Shown here piece by piece: positions 35,508-44,474 of a DNA stretch of 64,000 bases. This DNA is from Roseibium sp. GTDB taxonomy: Bacteria; Pseudomonadota; Alphaproteobacteria; Rhizobiales; Stappiaceae. The DNA lies in contig JAEPNV010000007.1 in the NCBI GenBank assembly GCA_017643215.1, forward strand, positions 62,001-126,000, given 5' to 3'. Each line of letters opens with the position of its first letter. Positions within the stretch are counted from its first letter, which is position 1. A program made the position numbers and the translations under genes. The notes under the pieces are model-generated. The model had not been told where the DNA came from and ran no database searches. It worked only from the letters and a program-made list of their open reading frames with translations.

Positions 35508-37013
35508 TCAGGCCGCCACGCGGGTCCGGATCCAGCGGTCGACGGCTTGCCATTCGGTCTCTGACAAAAAGATGCCGTGTTTCGTCCGCCGCAACAAAAT
35601 ATCTTCCGCGGTTTCGGCCCATTCCGCCTCGATCAGCCAGCGGGCTTCCCGTTCATAGAACAAGCCGCCGAAATGCGTTCCGAGATCTTTGAGGCTGCTC
35701 GCATTCCCGAGCAACCGGCGCGCATTGGTTCCGTAGCTGCGGACATAATGGCCGGCAAGATCATCTGGCAGCCACGAGAATTCTTTGATGAATGCTTCGT
35801 GCCATTGATCGAACAGTCCACCTGGAGCATCTCCGCCCGGGAGCGGAGCATCGGCGGTCCAGTCAGAACCCATCTCCTGGAAATACGGGCGCAGCCGCGC
35901 CAGAGCATGCTCTGCAAGTTTCCGGTATGTGGTCAGTTTTCCGCCGAATGCCGACAGGATCGGCGGGCCGCCGGCGCCGGCCGACAATTCGAACTCATAG
36001 TCCCGGGTCACCGCGGACGCGCCTTTTCGGGCATCGTCATCGAACAACGGCCGGACGCCGGAATAGCTCCGGATGACATGCTCGGCCGTAAGATCCGTGT
36101 CGAAGTAGGTGTTCAGGACACGGAGCAAATAGTCGATTTCATCCGCGTCAATCGCGACGTTCTCCGGCCGGTCGTTAAAGGCGATATCGGTGGTACCGAC
36201 GAGCGCAAGGTCGTCGAAATAAGGATTGACGAAGATCAGCCGCTTGTCCTTTGCCTGCAGGACGAAGCCATGATCGCCCTCCCACCATTTCTTCAAGATG
36301 ATATGGCTGCCCTTGACGAGGCGGATCTGTTTGCTGCTGTTCACGCCGGCAACGTTCCCCAATACCGTCTCCACCCAGGGTCCCGCCCCGTTGAAGATGG
36401 CTTTGGCGCGAACTTCTTGAGACGCGCCGGTCCGGCGATCCCGAACCTGAACACACCAGTGCTCCCGCTCGCGCCGGGCCGAGATCACTTCAGTGCGGGT
36501 CCTGATCTCCGCACCGAGCCGGGCCGCATCGACTGCGTTGAGTACGACAAGGCGGGAATCGTCCACCCAAACATCGTAGTAGGCAAAGCCGTGCTTGAAG
36601 CCGTCCCGCAATGACCCGCCCTCCGGCACCCGGTCCAGCCGCAGCGCAGTGGTCGGCGGGATCGTCTTCCGTCCGCCAAGGTGATCGTACAAAAACAAGC
36701 CGAGACGAATAAACCAGCGAGGCCTTTGCCCCGGGCTGTGCGGCAGAACCAGTTTCAGCGGCTTGGTCAATTGCGGCGCAATCTTGAGAATGACCTCCCG
36801 TTCAATCAGCGCCTCGCGCACGAGCCGAAACTCGAAATACTCCAGATACCGCAGCCCGCCATGAATGTACTTGCCCGACCGCGAGGATGTGCCTTCCGAT
36901 AGGTCACCCTTTTCCGCCAGGAAGACAGAAAGTCCCCGGCCAGCGGCGTCGCGCGCCACGCCGACACCGTTGATGCCGCCGCCGATGACCAGAAGATCGA
37001 AAGGCGTCGTCAT
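35508..37013 (-). CDS. GlpD-like FAD-dependent glycerol-/polyol-phosphate dehydrogenase
   Basis: FAD enzyme of 501 residues that oxidises a polyol phosphate to a keto-sugar phosphate, passing electrons to quinone. The dinucleotide fold is LLVIGGGINGVGVARDAAGRGL; GLRYLEYFEFRLVREALIER, GPWVETVLG and SGVRPLFDDD are GlpD-family blocks, and the C-terminal region (QEMGSDW onward) is the GlpD C-terminal domain. ATG 37013 follows the aldolase stop by 4 bp. It lies in a polyol operon with an erythritol-kinase-like gene, so EryB-like oxidation of a tetritol- or related phosphate is plausible; glycerol-3-phosphate remains possible. Confidence 0.88.
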   Translation of the reverse strand: MTTPFDLLVIGGGINGVGVARDAAGRGLSVFLAEKGDLSEGTSSRSGKYIHGGLRYLEYFEFRLVREALIEREVILKIAPQLTKPLKLVLPHSPGQRPRWFIRLGLFLYDHLGGRKTIPPTTALRLDRVPEGGSLRDGFKHGFAYYDVWVDDSRLVVLNAVDAARLGAEIRTRTEVISARREREHWCVQVRDRRTGASQEVRAKAIFNGAGPWVETVLGNVAGVNSSKQIRLVKGSHIILKKWWEGDHGFVLQAKDKRLIFVNPYFDDLALVGTTDIAFNDRPENVAIDADEIDYLLRVLNTYFDTDLTAEHVIRSYSGVRPLFDDDARKGASAVTRDYEFELSAGAGGPPILSAFGGKLTTYRKLAEHALARLRPYFQEMGSDWTADAPLPGGDAPGGLFDQWHEAFIKEFSWLPDDLAGHYVRSYGTNARRLLGNASSLKDLGTHFGGLFYEREARWLIEAEWAETAEDILLRRTKHGIFLSETEWQAVDRWIRTRVAA

Positions 37014-37017
37014 CGAC

Positions 37018-37737
37018 CTATGCTTTCTCGCTGGCTTTACGCCGGCGCGGCCTGGACGTCTGTGTGATCTTTTTATGATCCTCCTGCACGCCATAGGATC
37101 CGAAAGCTTTGGCGGTTTCGGCGATCTGCGCGTCGCTCAAGAGCACCGGTCCGCCAATCAGCAAAGTGTTGTAATACTGGCGCGCGATCGTCTCCAATTC
37201 GACCGCAAGCCACATGGCCTTGTCCAACGTCGCACCGATCGCAATCGATCCATGGTTGGCAAGAAGGCATGCGTTCCGTCCTTCCAGCGCGGTCAAGGCG
37301 GTCTCGGAAAGCTCCGCCGTTCCAAAGGTCGCGTAGTCTGAACACCTGACATCCGTGCCGCCAAACGCCGCCATCATGTAGTGCACGGGCGGGATGTTCT
37401 TTCGGGCGATTGCAAGTGCCGTACAATAGGTCGGATGGGCGTGGACGACAGCGCCCGCCTCGGGCCTTTTCGCGAGGATATCGAAGTGGAACCGCCATTC
37501 GGTCGACGGCTTGAGCGGCCCGTCCCACGCGCCATACGTCCCATCGAACGGCATCGAGGCGACCATCTCCGGCGTCATCTCCTCGTAAGGGGTCGCCGAC
37601 GGCGTGATCAGCATCCGGTCCTTGTACCGGACAGATATGTTCCCGGATGTGCCCTGATTGAGGCCGGACGAATTCATGAAGCGGCATTTTTCGATAATGG
37701 CCGCCCGAACAGCCATCTCTTCTTTTGTTATTGCCAT
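37018..37737 (-). CDS. Class II aldolase/adducin family protein
   Basis: Zinc-dependent aldolase or decarboxylase of 239 residues, like L-fuculose-1-phosphate aldolase. Signatures: GLNQGTSGNISVR (phosphate binding), TPSATPYEEMTP, EWRFHFDIL (acidic residue), and the zinc histidines in VVHAHPTYCTALA plus a later LLANHGSIAIG. The basic C-terminal tail (SRPRRRKASEKA) is unusual. In this operon it could cleave a keto-sugar phosphate made by the kinase and the GlpD-like enzyme, or decarboxylate a 3-oxo-acid phosphate as OtnC does. It lies 12 bp after the hydroxyacid dehydrogenase. Confidence 0.88.
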   Translation of the reverse strand: MAITKEEMAVRAAIIEKCRFMNSSGLNQGTSGNISVRYKDRMLITPSATPYEEMTPEMVASMPFDGTYGAWDGPLKPSTEWRFHFDILAKRPEAGAVVHAHPTYCTALAIARKNIPPVHYMMAAFGGTDVRCSDYATFGTAELSETALTALEGRNACLLANHGSIAIGATLDKAMWLAVELETIARQYYNTLLIGGPVLLSDAQIAETAKAFGSYGVQEDHKKITQTSRPRRRKASEKA

Positions 37738-37749
37738 TCCTTCAGCTCC

Positions 37750-38793
37750 TTAACACGGATTAAGCGGTGGTTCGCCGTTGATCCAACGGCGCACTTCTTC
37801 CGCGGCCTTCGATGCGGCGATCTTCACGGTTTTCAATGAGGCACCAGCGATATGCGGCGTTAGCGTGACATTGGGCAGCCGCAGCAGCGGCCAGTCCGGC
37901 GGGGTCGGTTCGATCGAAAACGTCTCTAGCATCGCCCCGCGCAAATGTCCCGATGTGAGCGCCTCGTAAAGGGCGTCATAATCCATCAGCGGACCCCGCG
38001 CGGTATTGACCAGGACGGCGCCCGGCTTCATTTGCGACAGGGTATCCGTGTTCATCATCTGCCGGGTTTCATCGGTTACCCGCGGATGGAGCGACACGAC
38101 ATCGCTTCTCGACAGGAGCGTCGTCAGGTCCACCAGTTCAACACCGGCATTGCGATCTTCAGGCGAGAGTTGAACATACGGATCGCAAACCAGCACCTTG
38201 CATTCAAAGGCCCGCAACAGCTTGACCACACGCGTTCCAATGTTTCCGTATCCAATCACACCGACGACCAGCTCCGACAGTTCTTCCCCGGCAACATCGG
38301 CGCGATAAAGATCGCCGCGATAGTCGCCGTTGCGCAGGGCATCGTGTCCGCGCGTGATGTTGCGCGTTTCCGCCAAAATGGCCCCGATCGTGAATTCGGC
38401 AACGGCGGAGGCATTCCGTCCCGGCGTATTGACAACCAGAACACCGGCCGATTCCGCCGCGTTCATGTCAATGTTGACGGGTCCGCCCCGCGAGACCGCG
38501 ACGAGTCCCAGATTGGGAAGGGCATCCAGCATGGATGATGAAAGCGGCGCCAGATGCGTCACCAGCACCGATGCGGTGCCGATGTGATCAACCACTTCGT
38601 CCGGCGTTCCCATATACTCCTTGAGACCTTCCATCCCGGACACCGCATAGCCGTGTTCCATCGGTTCGTCCGGCCAGGGAAGGTCCAGCTTCCGGCATGT
38701 GATCCCGGCATCGCCACACGCCTGAGTCAACGCGGCTTCAAACATGTCGGATTGCATGAAGCGATCGCCAATGATCGCGATCTCAACACTCAA
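37750..38793 (-). CDS. D-isomer-specific 2-hydroxyacid dehydrogenase
   Basis: NAD-dependent oxidoreductase of 347 residues. The NAD motif is VVGVIGYGNIGTRVVKLL, the substrate/catalytic Arg region is VSLHPRVTDETRQMM, and TARGPLMDYDALYEAL and PHIAGAS carry the family Asp/Glu-His relay. TTG 38793 is chosen as start: it overlaps the kinase stop (TTGA) and has GGGAGG eight bases upstream, whereas an ATG at 38829 lies inside the kinase gene with no site. It resembles phosphoglycerate-dehydrogenase-like proteins of sugar operons; its substrate in this pathway is unknown. Confidence 0.88.
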   Translation of the reverse strand: MSVEIAIIGDRFMQSDMFEAALTQACGDAGITCRKLDLPWPDEPMEHGYAVSGMEGLKEYMGTPDEVVDHIGTASVLVTHLAPLSSSMLDALPNLGLVAVSRGGPVNIDMNAAESAGVLVVNTPGRNASAVAEFTIGAILAETRNITRGHDALRNGDYRGDLYRADVAGEELSELVVGVIGYGNIGTRVVKLLRAFECKVLVCDPYVQLSPEDRNAGVELVDLTTLLSRSDVVSLHPRVTDETRQMMNTDTLSQMKPGAVLVNTARGPLMDYDALYEALTSGHLRGAMLETFSIEPTPPDWPLLRLPNVTLTPHIAGASLKTVKIAASKAAEEVRRWINGEPPLNPC

Positions 38794-40349
38794 TTGACCG
38801 TCCTCCCGGTGCAAGCCTGCCGTTCCCACACCGGCGCAAGCGCATGCCGGGTGGCGACATAAACGTCAAAAAGCTCGCGATAGTGGCGGGCCAGTTCCGC
38901 ATCGGGCGGCTCCGGCGTGTTCAACAACGGAAGGATCCAGCTCTTTGATACAGCCTCGATATCCGGGAAAACGCCTGCCGCCACAGCAGCGATCATGACC
39001 GCCCCGGCAGCCCCTGCCTCGGGTTGGTCCACCGTCCGTGTTGGTGTGTTTAAGGCGGCGGAGAGGATTTTCCGCAGCGCCGAGGATTGCGCGGCCCCGC
39101 CGCTCAGACGTATTTCGCCCGGCATCTCGCCCATCACCGCATAACAGTCACGCGACGCGAAGGCGAGACCTTCGTAGACGGCCCGCACCATGCCAAACCA
39201 GTCCGTTTGTTGATTGAGCCCGGTGAAACTCGCGCGCGCATAAGGCTCGGCGAACGGGCCACGCTCGCCCGCCTCGGAAATGTAAGGGTGATAGAGGGCC
39301 GCCCCGGGCCGCGCGGCTAGGACGCGGTCGTCAAGCTTGTCGAGCAAATCCGAATGGGACCGCGCAAGCCCGTGCGAGGCAAGCACCTGTGACGCGAGCC
39401 CGAGCATCCAGTCAATATTCAGCGTTGCCGCCATATTGGTCTGCATTTGCGCAAGCTGAGTGCCCGGCAATGTCATCGTGTATCCGGATCGCTCCGCGTT
39501 CAAATGAACGTCCTTCGGGTCCGGCACGAAACGGATATGCACGCCCGTCGATCCCAAGACAGTCAGACCTGGCCGTTGCTGGGGGTCGTACAAACCGCCA
39601 CCCAGCGCACTGCACATGACATCGACATAGGCCAGCGATACCGGCAACCCTTCCGGCAATCCGGTTGCCCGCGCAGCCGATGCCGACAGCGGATGGGCTT
39701 CAACAGCGCCATCGACGATCGGCGGAAGCAAGTGGCGAAGGTCGGAAAGATCGAGCGCGCCAACAACGTTCTCGCAATATCCGCGCGTCCTGAAATCTCC
39801 GAACGTAAACACGCCTTCGGACGGATCCGCCGCGCGGATGCCGGTCAGGTTGAAATAAATCCAATCCTTGCAGTGAAACGCGGTCGCCGCCTTGGCCAGA
39901 AGATCCGGAGCATTGCACTTCATCCACCGCAGATGCGTCCGCATCTGGCACACATTCACGCCTGTGCCTGTCTTTTCGTAGATGACGCCGATACCGTCCG
40001 ATGACGCGATCTCCCGGGCCTCGGCGACGGCGCGCGCATCCAGCCAGAGCCAGGCGTCGTGGACCGGTTCGCCGTTTGCATCGACAAGCCACGTGCCGTC
40101 GCCCTGCCCGGTCACGGCGAGCGCGAGAACCCGCTGGGCCAGGCCGTCGACGCGCTCGGTGAGTTCGCGCAGCACATTCGCCGTGTCGCGCCATGTTCGG
40201 CCCATGTCCTGGACGACACCGCCACCCGGTTCATTGACATAAGCGTTGCGCCGGCTCGCGATCGCGACCTGCCGGCCGGACAGATCGAAAGCGACGGCCT
40301 TGATGACCGAGGTTCCCGCATCGATGCCGATGAGGATATCCTGCCTCAT
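38790..40349 (-). CDS. FGGY carbohydrate kinase, erythritol-kinase-like
   Basis: Phosphorylates a polyol or sugar with ATP. The product of 519 residues begins with GIDAGTSVIKAVAFD (phosphate-1 loop) and has the FGGY_C adenosine motif LSGGAAQSSALRKILSAAL. TGQGDGTWLVD, VLGSTGVHIRFV and the length match erythritol kinase (EryA) better, in my reading, than xylulokinase or glycerol kinase. The presence of a GlpD-like dehydrogenase and a SorC regulator in the same operon supports a tetritol or related polyol substrate, as in ery loci of Brucella and rhizobia; the substrate is inferred. Confidence 0.86.
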   Translation of the reverse strand: MRQDILIGIDAGTSVIKAVAFDLSGRQVAIASRRNAYVNEPGGGVVQDMGRTWRDTANVLRELTERVDGLAQRVLALAVTGQGDGTWLVDANGEPVHDAWLWLDARAVAEAREIASSDGIGVIYEKTGTGVNVCQMRTHLRWMKCNAPDLLAKAATAFHCKDWIYFNLTGIRAADPSEGVFTFGDFRTRGYCENVVGALDLSDLRHLLPPIVDGAVEAHPLSASAARATGLPEGLPVSLAYVDVMCSALGGGLYDPQQRPGLTVLGSTGVHIRFVPDPKDVHLNAERSGYTMTLPGTQLAQMQTNMAATLNIDWMLGLASQVLASHGLARSHSDLLDKLDDRVLAARPGAALYHPYISEAGERGPFAEPYARASFTGLNQQTDWFGMVRAVYEGLAFASRDCYAVMGEMPGEIRLSGGAAQSSALRKILSAALNTPTRTVDQPEAGAAGAVMIAAVAAGVFPDIEAVSKSWILPLLNTPEPPDAELARHYRELFDVYVATRHALAPVWERQACTGRTVN

Positions 40350-41473
40350 GCCGCCACCTTTCCGTGACCGATGGCCACCCCGGTGTCCGCATCGAAAATG
40401 TGCAAATCCTCCGCGCTGATCGCGATCGACGCGGTGTTTCCGGGCGCAAACCGCGCCCGGTCATGAATGACAGATACAAGTGTCCGGCTGGCAAACTGGG
40501 CCGCGATGTGGGTTTGATCCCCGAGCCATTGAACGACGGAGACCGTCACCGGCAGGCCACCATCAACCAGGCGGACCGCGTGCGGACGGATGCCCAGACA
40601 CACATCGCTTTCCTGCGATAGCCGCGACCGGAGATCTGGGGGAAAAATCGCGGCTGGGTATTTCAAGCTGACACCGGACCCCAAATCGAAGACCGTCTCG
40701 CGTTCCGAGCTGCTGACACGGGCGGGGAACACGTTCATCGGTGGTTCTCCAATGAACGTGCCAGTGAACAGATTTGCGGGGCGGTCCTTGAGCTTTGCCG
40801 GCGTATCATATTGCTGGAGGATGCCTTCCTCCATGACGGCGATGCGATCGGCGAGCGCGTTTGCCTCGGTTTGATCATGCGTCACCAGGATCGCCGTCAG
40901 CCGCCGTTCGTGGATGAAATGCTTGATCCGGCCGCGCAGCAACGCCCGCAATTGTGGCTCAAGCTGGCCCATCGGCTCGTCGAGAAGATGAAGATCCGCG
41001 TCACGCACGAGGGCACGCGCGAGGCTGGCGCGCTGCTGCTGCCCGCCTGAGATCGAAGCCGGATAACGCTCCAGAACATCCGATATTTCCATCAACTCGG
41101 CGATTTCGGCGACGCGACGCGCAGCCTCGTCGGGGCTGATCCTTTGTGACTTCAAGGCGAATGCGATGTTTTCGCGCACGGTCAGTGGCGGATAGAGGGA
41201 GTAACCCTCAAATGCCATCGCGACGCCACGTTTTGCGGGCGGTAAATGCTGGATCTCCCGTCCCGCAATCTTGATTTTTCCTTTGGTGACGCCTTCAAAT
41301 CCGGCGACCATCCGCAGCGTGGACGTTTTTCCGCAGCCGGACGATCCGAGCAGAGCGACGATTTCGCCTTCATTGACCGTCAAACTGAGGTCTTCAACCG
41401 CGCGGACCGCGTTGGGCCGTCCAAAACCGTAGACCTTGTCGACATCGATGAGTTCAAGGACCGGTGGTCTCAT
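40346..41473 (-). CDS. ABC importer ATPase (UgpC/MalK type), canonical catalytic residues
   Basis: Nucleotide-binding subunit of 375 residues. Walker A GSSGCGKTS, signature SISGGQQQRASLARAL, Walker B HLLDEPMGQLE and H-loop LVTHDQTEANALAD are all intact. The C-terminal regulatory domain has CLGIRPHAVRLVDGG. It is encoded after a second ATPase whose catalytic site looks damaged, so the active site of a heterodimer would be supplied mainly by this protein. Overlaps of 4 bp with both neighbours show tight co-expression. Confidence 0.92.
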   Translation of the reverse strand: MRPPVLELIDVDKVYGFGRPNAVRAVEDLSLTVNEGEIVALLGSSGCGKTSTLRMVAGFEGVTKGKIKIAGREIQHLPPAKRGVAMAFEGYSLYPPLTVRENIAFALKSQRISPDEAARRVAEIAELMEISDVLERYPASISGGQQQRASLARALVRDADLHLLDEPMGQLEPQLRALLRGRIKHFIHERRLTAILVTHDQTEANALADRIAVMEEGILQQYDTPAKLKDRPANLFTGTFIGEPPMNVFPARVSSSERETVFDLGSGVSLKYPAAIFPPDLRSRLSQESDVCLGIRPHAVRLVDGGLPVTVSVVQWLGDQTHIAAQFASRTLVSVIHDRARFAPGNTASIAISAEDLHIFDADTGVAIGHGKVAA

Positions 41474-42582
41474 GCGGCGGCCTCCGTCCGTCCGGATTCG
41501 CCTTCAGGAACGATCCGCTGCCCGTTCTGGCGATCAAAGAGCAGGAGCGCCCGCCAGTTGACACTGACGAACGCGGACTCGCCTTCCGCCGGGCCCGGCA
41601 TGCCGGCCGGCCTTGATACGAGGACTTCCCGCCCGCGTTTGGTCAGCGCCAAAGTGACGGTCTTTTCGTTGAACGGGGTCTCGGCCTCGATCACGACCGG
41701 AATGCCGGTTTCCAGGTCCGTGAACGCCAGCGCCTCCGGCCGCAGACCGAGCGTGCAGGGCTTGCCGACTGCGGCGTCGTAGCCGTCGCCGAGCGGGATC
41801 CTCTGATCGGACAGCGTGATGTAAATCCCGCGCTCATCGCGTTCTGGCACGACGTCCAGGAGATTGATTGTCGGGTCGCCAAAGAGTTCGGAAATCCCGA
41901 TCGTCGCAGGACGGAGGTAGATGTCCTCCGGGGTTCCGGCCTGAACGATACGGCCGCCATCCAGAACCGCGATCTGATCACCAAACGCCATCGCCTCCTT
42001 GTAGTCCTGGGTCACGTAAATGACCGTCGCACCTTGATCAGCCAAAAGGCGCGGCAGCTCGAGCCGCATTTCGTAGCGCAGTTTGGCATCGACGTTCCTG
42101 AGCGGATCGTCGAGCAACAGATAATGGGGCTGCGCGACCAGCGCCCGCGCCAGCGAGGTTCGCTGCTTCTGGCCGTTGGACAGCGCCTTGGGCGGGTGGC
42201 TGAGCACATGATCGATCTTTAAAAGCCGCGCGACCGCGTCGACGCCCTGGCGAACGATCGTCTTGGTGCTTCGCCGGGCTTTGAGCGGGCTTGCGATGTT
42301 TTCTTCCGCTGTCATGTGTGGAAACAGGGCGAAATTCTGGAATGCCATGCCCACACCGCGGTCTTCCGGCTCAAACCCGGTAACATCCACGCCGCCAAGG
42401 ACAACCTTTCCCGCGTCCGGGTCGACTGCCCCGGCGATGCATCGCAACAGAACGGTCTTCCCCGCGCCCGAAGGTCCGAACAGGACCAGCATCCGGCCTT
42501 CCGGCACGGTCAGCGAGACACCGTCCAGAACGGTTTCGCTCTTGTAGCTCTTGGACAGATTTTCCAGGACAATCCCGTTCAT
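41470..42582 (-). CDS. ABC importer ATPase with degenerate catalytic site
   Basis: Nucleotide-binding subunit of 370 residues paired with the canonical ATPase downstream. Walker A GPSGAGKTV is normal. The catalytic Glu after Walker B is Asp (LLLDDPLRNVD), the H-loop His is Gln (YVTQDYKEAMAFGD), and the signature is ALSNGQKQRTSLARAL instead of LSGGQ. The protein probably binds ATP with little hydrolysis and works in a heterodimer. The gene is tightly packed between the permease (4 bp gap) and the other ATPase (4 bp overlap), so it is unlikely to be a decaying pseudogene. Confidence 0.9.
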   Translation of the reverse strand: MNGIVLENLSKSYKSETVLDGVSLTVPEGRMLVLFGPSGAGKTVLLRCIAGAVDPDAGKVVLGGVDVTGFEPEDRGVGMAFQNFALFPHMTAEENIASPLKARRSTKTIVRQGVDAVARLLKIDHVLSHPPKALSNGQKQRTSLARALVAQPHYLLLDDPLRNVDAKLRYEMRLELPRLLADQGATVIYVTQDYKEAMAFGDQIAVLDGGRIVQAGTPEDIYLRPATIGISELFGDPTINLLDVVPERDERGIYITLSDQRIPLGDGYDAAVGKPCTLGLRPEALAFTDLETGIPVVIEAETPFNEKTVTLALTKRGREVLVSRPAGMPGPAEGESAFVSVNWRALLLFDRQNGQRIVPEGESGRTEAAA

Positions 42583-42586
42583 GCCG

Positions 42587-43444
42587 TCAGCCTTTCACCG
42601 CGCCGAGTGACAGTCCCTCAACGAGGTAACGTTGCGCATAGAGCGCCAGCAAAAGCGTCGGCGTGATCGACAAAACAATCGCGGCCGCGATCTGCCCGTA
42701 TTGGATCCCGGACGCGGTGACGAACGCGAGTGCGCCGACGGTCACCGGCTGCTTGTCCGCCGAGGCCAGAACCAACGCGAAGATGAAGTTGTTCCAGGCG
42801 AAGATGAAGGCCAGGAGGCCGGCCGCCGCGATGCCGGGCCCGGCAAGTGGCAGTGCTATTTTTCGGAACGTTGCCGCCCAACTGTGACCGGCGATCCGGT
42901 ATGCGTGCTCCACATCGGCGGGAATGTCCTCGAAATATCCGCGCACGATCCAAAGGATCAAAGGCAGCACAATAAGCTGGTAGACCCAGATCAATCCGAC
43001 ATAGGTGTTTGCCAGGCCGATTTGCTGAAAATAAATCGTGAGCGGCAACAACACCAGCAGCGGCGGTGCAAAGCGAAAGCTCAAAAGCGTGAAGGCAATG
43101 TCCTCCGAGCCGCGGAATTTCAATCGGGCAAAGGCATAGGCTGCCGGAACACCAAGCAGCAATCCGACCGCCACGGACGACACCGACAGGAAGAACGAAT
43201 TCCATAAATTGCGCATGAACTCGAACTCCAGCAAACCGGCATTGGTTTCCAGCTTGCCGGTGATCAAGGCGCTATAGTTCGACATCGTCGGCTCGAACAC
43301 GATCGAGGGCGGCACCCGCAAGATTGTCTCGTTGGTCTGAAAGCTCATCAAAAAGATCCAGAAGATCGGAAACATGAAAAACAGAATGACCAGCGTGATC
43401 GCGATACCGCGCAAGATCCGTTCGATCGGCGAGATGGTTATCAA
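42587..43444 (-). CDS. ABC importer permease (CUT1/MalG type)
   Basis: Channel subunit of 285 residues with about six membrane segments and a cytoplasmic loop DVEHAYRIAGHSWAATFRKIALPL at the EAA position, where EHAYRIAG departs from the consensus EAA---G. The C-terminal YLVEGLSLGAVKG is the usual MalG ending. It precedes the ATPase with the degenerate site by 4 bp. Confidence 0.92.
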   Translation of the reverse strand: MITISPIERILRGIAITLVILFFMFPIFWIFLMSFQTNETILRVPPSIVFEPTMSNYSALITGKLETNAGLLEFEFMRNLWNSFFLSVSSVAVGLLLGVPAAYAFARLKFRGSEDIAFTLLSFRFAPPLLVLLPLTIYFQQIGLANTYVGLIWVYQLIVLPLILWIVRGYFEDIPADVEHAYRIAGHSWAATFRKIALPLAGPGIAAAGLLAFIFAWNNFIFALVLASADKQPVTVGALAFVTASGIQYGQIAAAIVLSITPTLLLALYAQRYLVEGLSLGAVKG

Positions 43445-43453
43445 GATCGCCTC

Positions 43454-44377
43454 CTAAATCGCGCCGCGCTGCTTTTCCCGCAGCCGCAACCAGTTTTTGA
43501 CGAAGATGTTGGACAGCAGGTAGGTGATCACCCAAAGGATCATCAAGAGCGCCGCCGAGCGTCCGACATTGGTTGATTGAAAGAAGTTCAAATAGGCTTC
43601 CACCTGGAACACGGTGAGTTTGTCTCCCGGTCCGCCCTGGGTCATGGCGTAAATGATGTCGAACTGCTGGATGCTCTCGATCATCCGGAAAAGGGTCGCT
43701 GTCAGCAAAAATGGCGTCAGCATGGGCAGCGTGATCCGCCAGAACACGAACAGGCGCGGCACGCCGTCGAGCGCCGCGGCTTCGAAGGGTTGCCGGGGCA
43801 ACGACCGAAGCCCTGCCAGAAGCAGGATCATGATGAACGGGGTATAGACCCACACATCGACCAGGACGACCGTTAGCATCGCGGTCGACGGGTCGGACGC
43901 CCAGCGGAAATCCTCGATGCCAATCAGCGTTGCGAAGTAACTCAAAATGCCAAAGCCCGGGTTGGTCATCAGCTTCCACATCAACGACGCAAGAGCCGGG
44001 GCCGTCATCAACGGCATCAGCAGCATGATCGACACGAAATTGTTGAAACGCGTACGCCGTTGCAAAAGCAGGGCAATCCCAAGACCCAGAAGCAACTCGA
44101 TGCCGACCGTTAAAAACGCGTAGGTCATGGACACCTGCAAGGTGTTCCAAAACGACGGATCTGACAAAAAGTTCAGATAGTTCTCGCCCCAGTTCCATTT
44201 TCGCGCCCAAGGCTGCGACAGGCGGTAACGCTGCAACGAATAGGCAACGGCGGTGAAGAAGGGGATCAAGATGCCGATGCACGCCAGAAGCGCGGGCAAG
44301 CTGAGCAGATAGGGCAGCGCCTTGCGGCTGATGCGCACGCGCCGCCTCGGCACCCGGTCTAGGACCGCATCGGTCAT
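43454..44377 (-). CDS. ABC importer permease (CUT1/MalF type)
   Basis: Channel subunit of 307 residues. An Arg/Lys-rich N-terminal tail leads into a first segment (LLSLPALLACIGILIPFFTAV) and about five more. The EAA loop is RQPFEAAALDGVPRLFVFWRITLPML. IIYAMTQGGPGDKLTVFQVEAYLNFF is typical of MalF-like permeases. It is separated from the binding-protein gene by 97 bp holding a strong hairpin. Confidence 0.93.
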   Translation of the reverse strand: MTDAVLDRVPRRRVRISRKALPYLLSLPALLACIGILIPFFTAVAYSLQRYRLSQPWARKWNWGENYLNFLSDPSFWNTLQVSMTYAFLTVGIELLLGLGIALLLQRRTRFNNFVSIMLLMPLMTAPALASLMWKLMTNPGFGILSYFATLIGIEDFRWASDPSTAMLTVVLVDVWVYTPFIMILLLAGLRSLPRQPFEAAALDGVPRLFVFWRITLPMLTPFLLTATLFRMIESIQQFDIIYAMTQGGPGDKLTVFQVEAYLNFFQSTNVGRSAALLMILWVITYLLSNIFVKNWLRLREKQRGAI

Positions 44378-44438
44378 CGCATGGTTCTCCAGCGTCCTTG
44401 TGGACGCAGCAGGGGCATTTGGATTGTTATCTTGGAAT

Positions 44439-44463
44439 AGTGAGCGCGCAATGCGCGCTCACT
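44439..44463 (-). terminator. Intercistronic hairpin after the polyol binding-protein gene
   Basis: Perfect 11-bp stem (arms 44439-44449 and 44453-44463) with a 3-base loop, beginning 11 bp after the binding-protein stop in transcript direction. No T-run follows. It is likely an RNA-stabilising or partial-termination element that keeps binding protein above permease. Confidence 0.6.
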
Positions 44464-44474
44464 GTGTATTCGGA

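Noticed and set aside
35508-37013. Housekeeping glycerol-3-phosphate dehydrogenase locus
   Set aside because: No glpK, glpF or glpR is nearby; operon context points to another polyol phosphate, though GlpD activity is not excluded.
41470-42582. Pseudogene of an ABC ATPase
   Set aside because: The frame is full length with coupled starts and stops on both sides; changed catalytic residues fit an asymmetric heterodimer better than decay.
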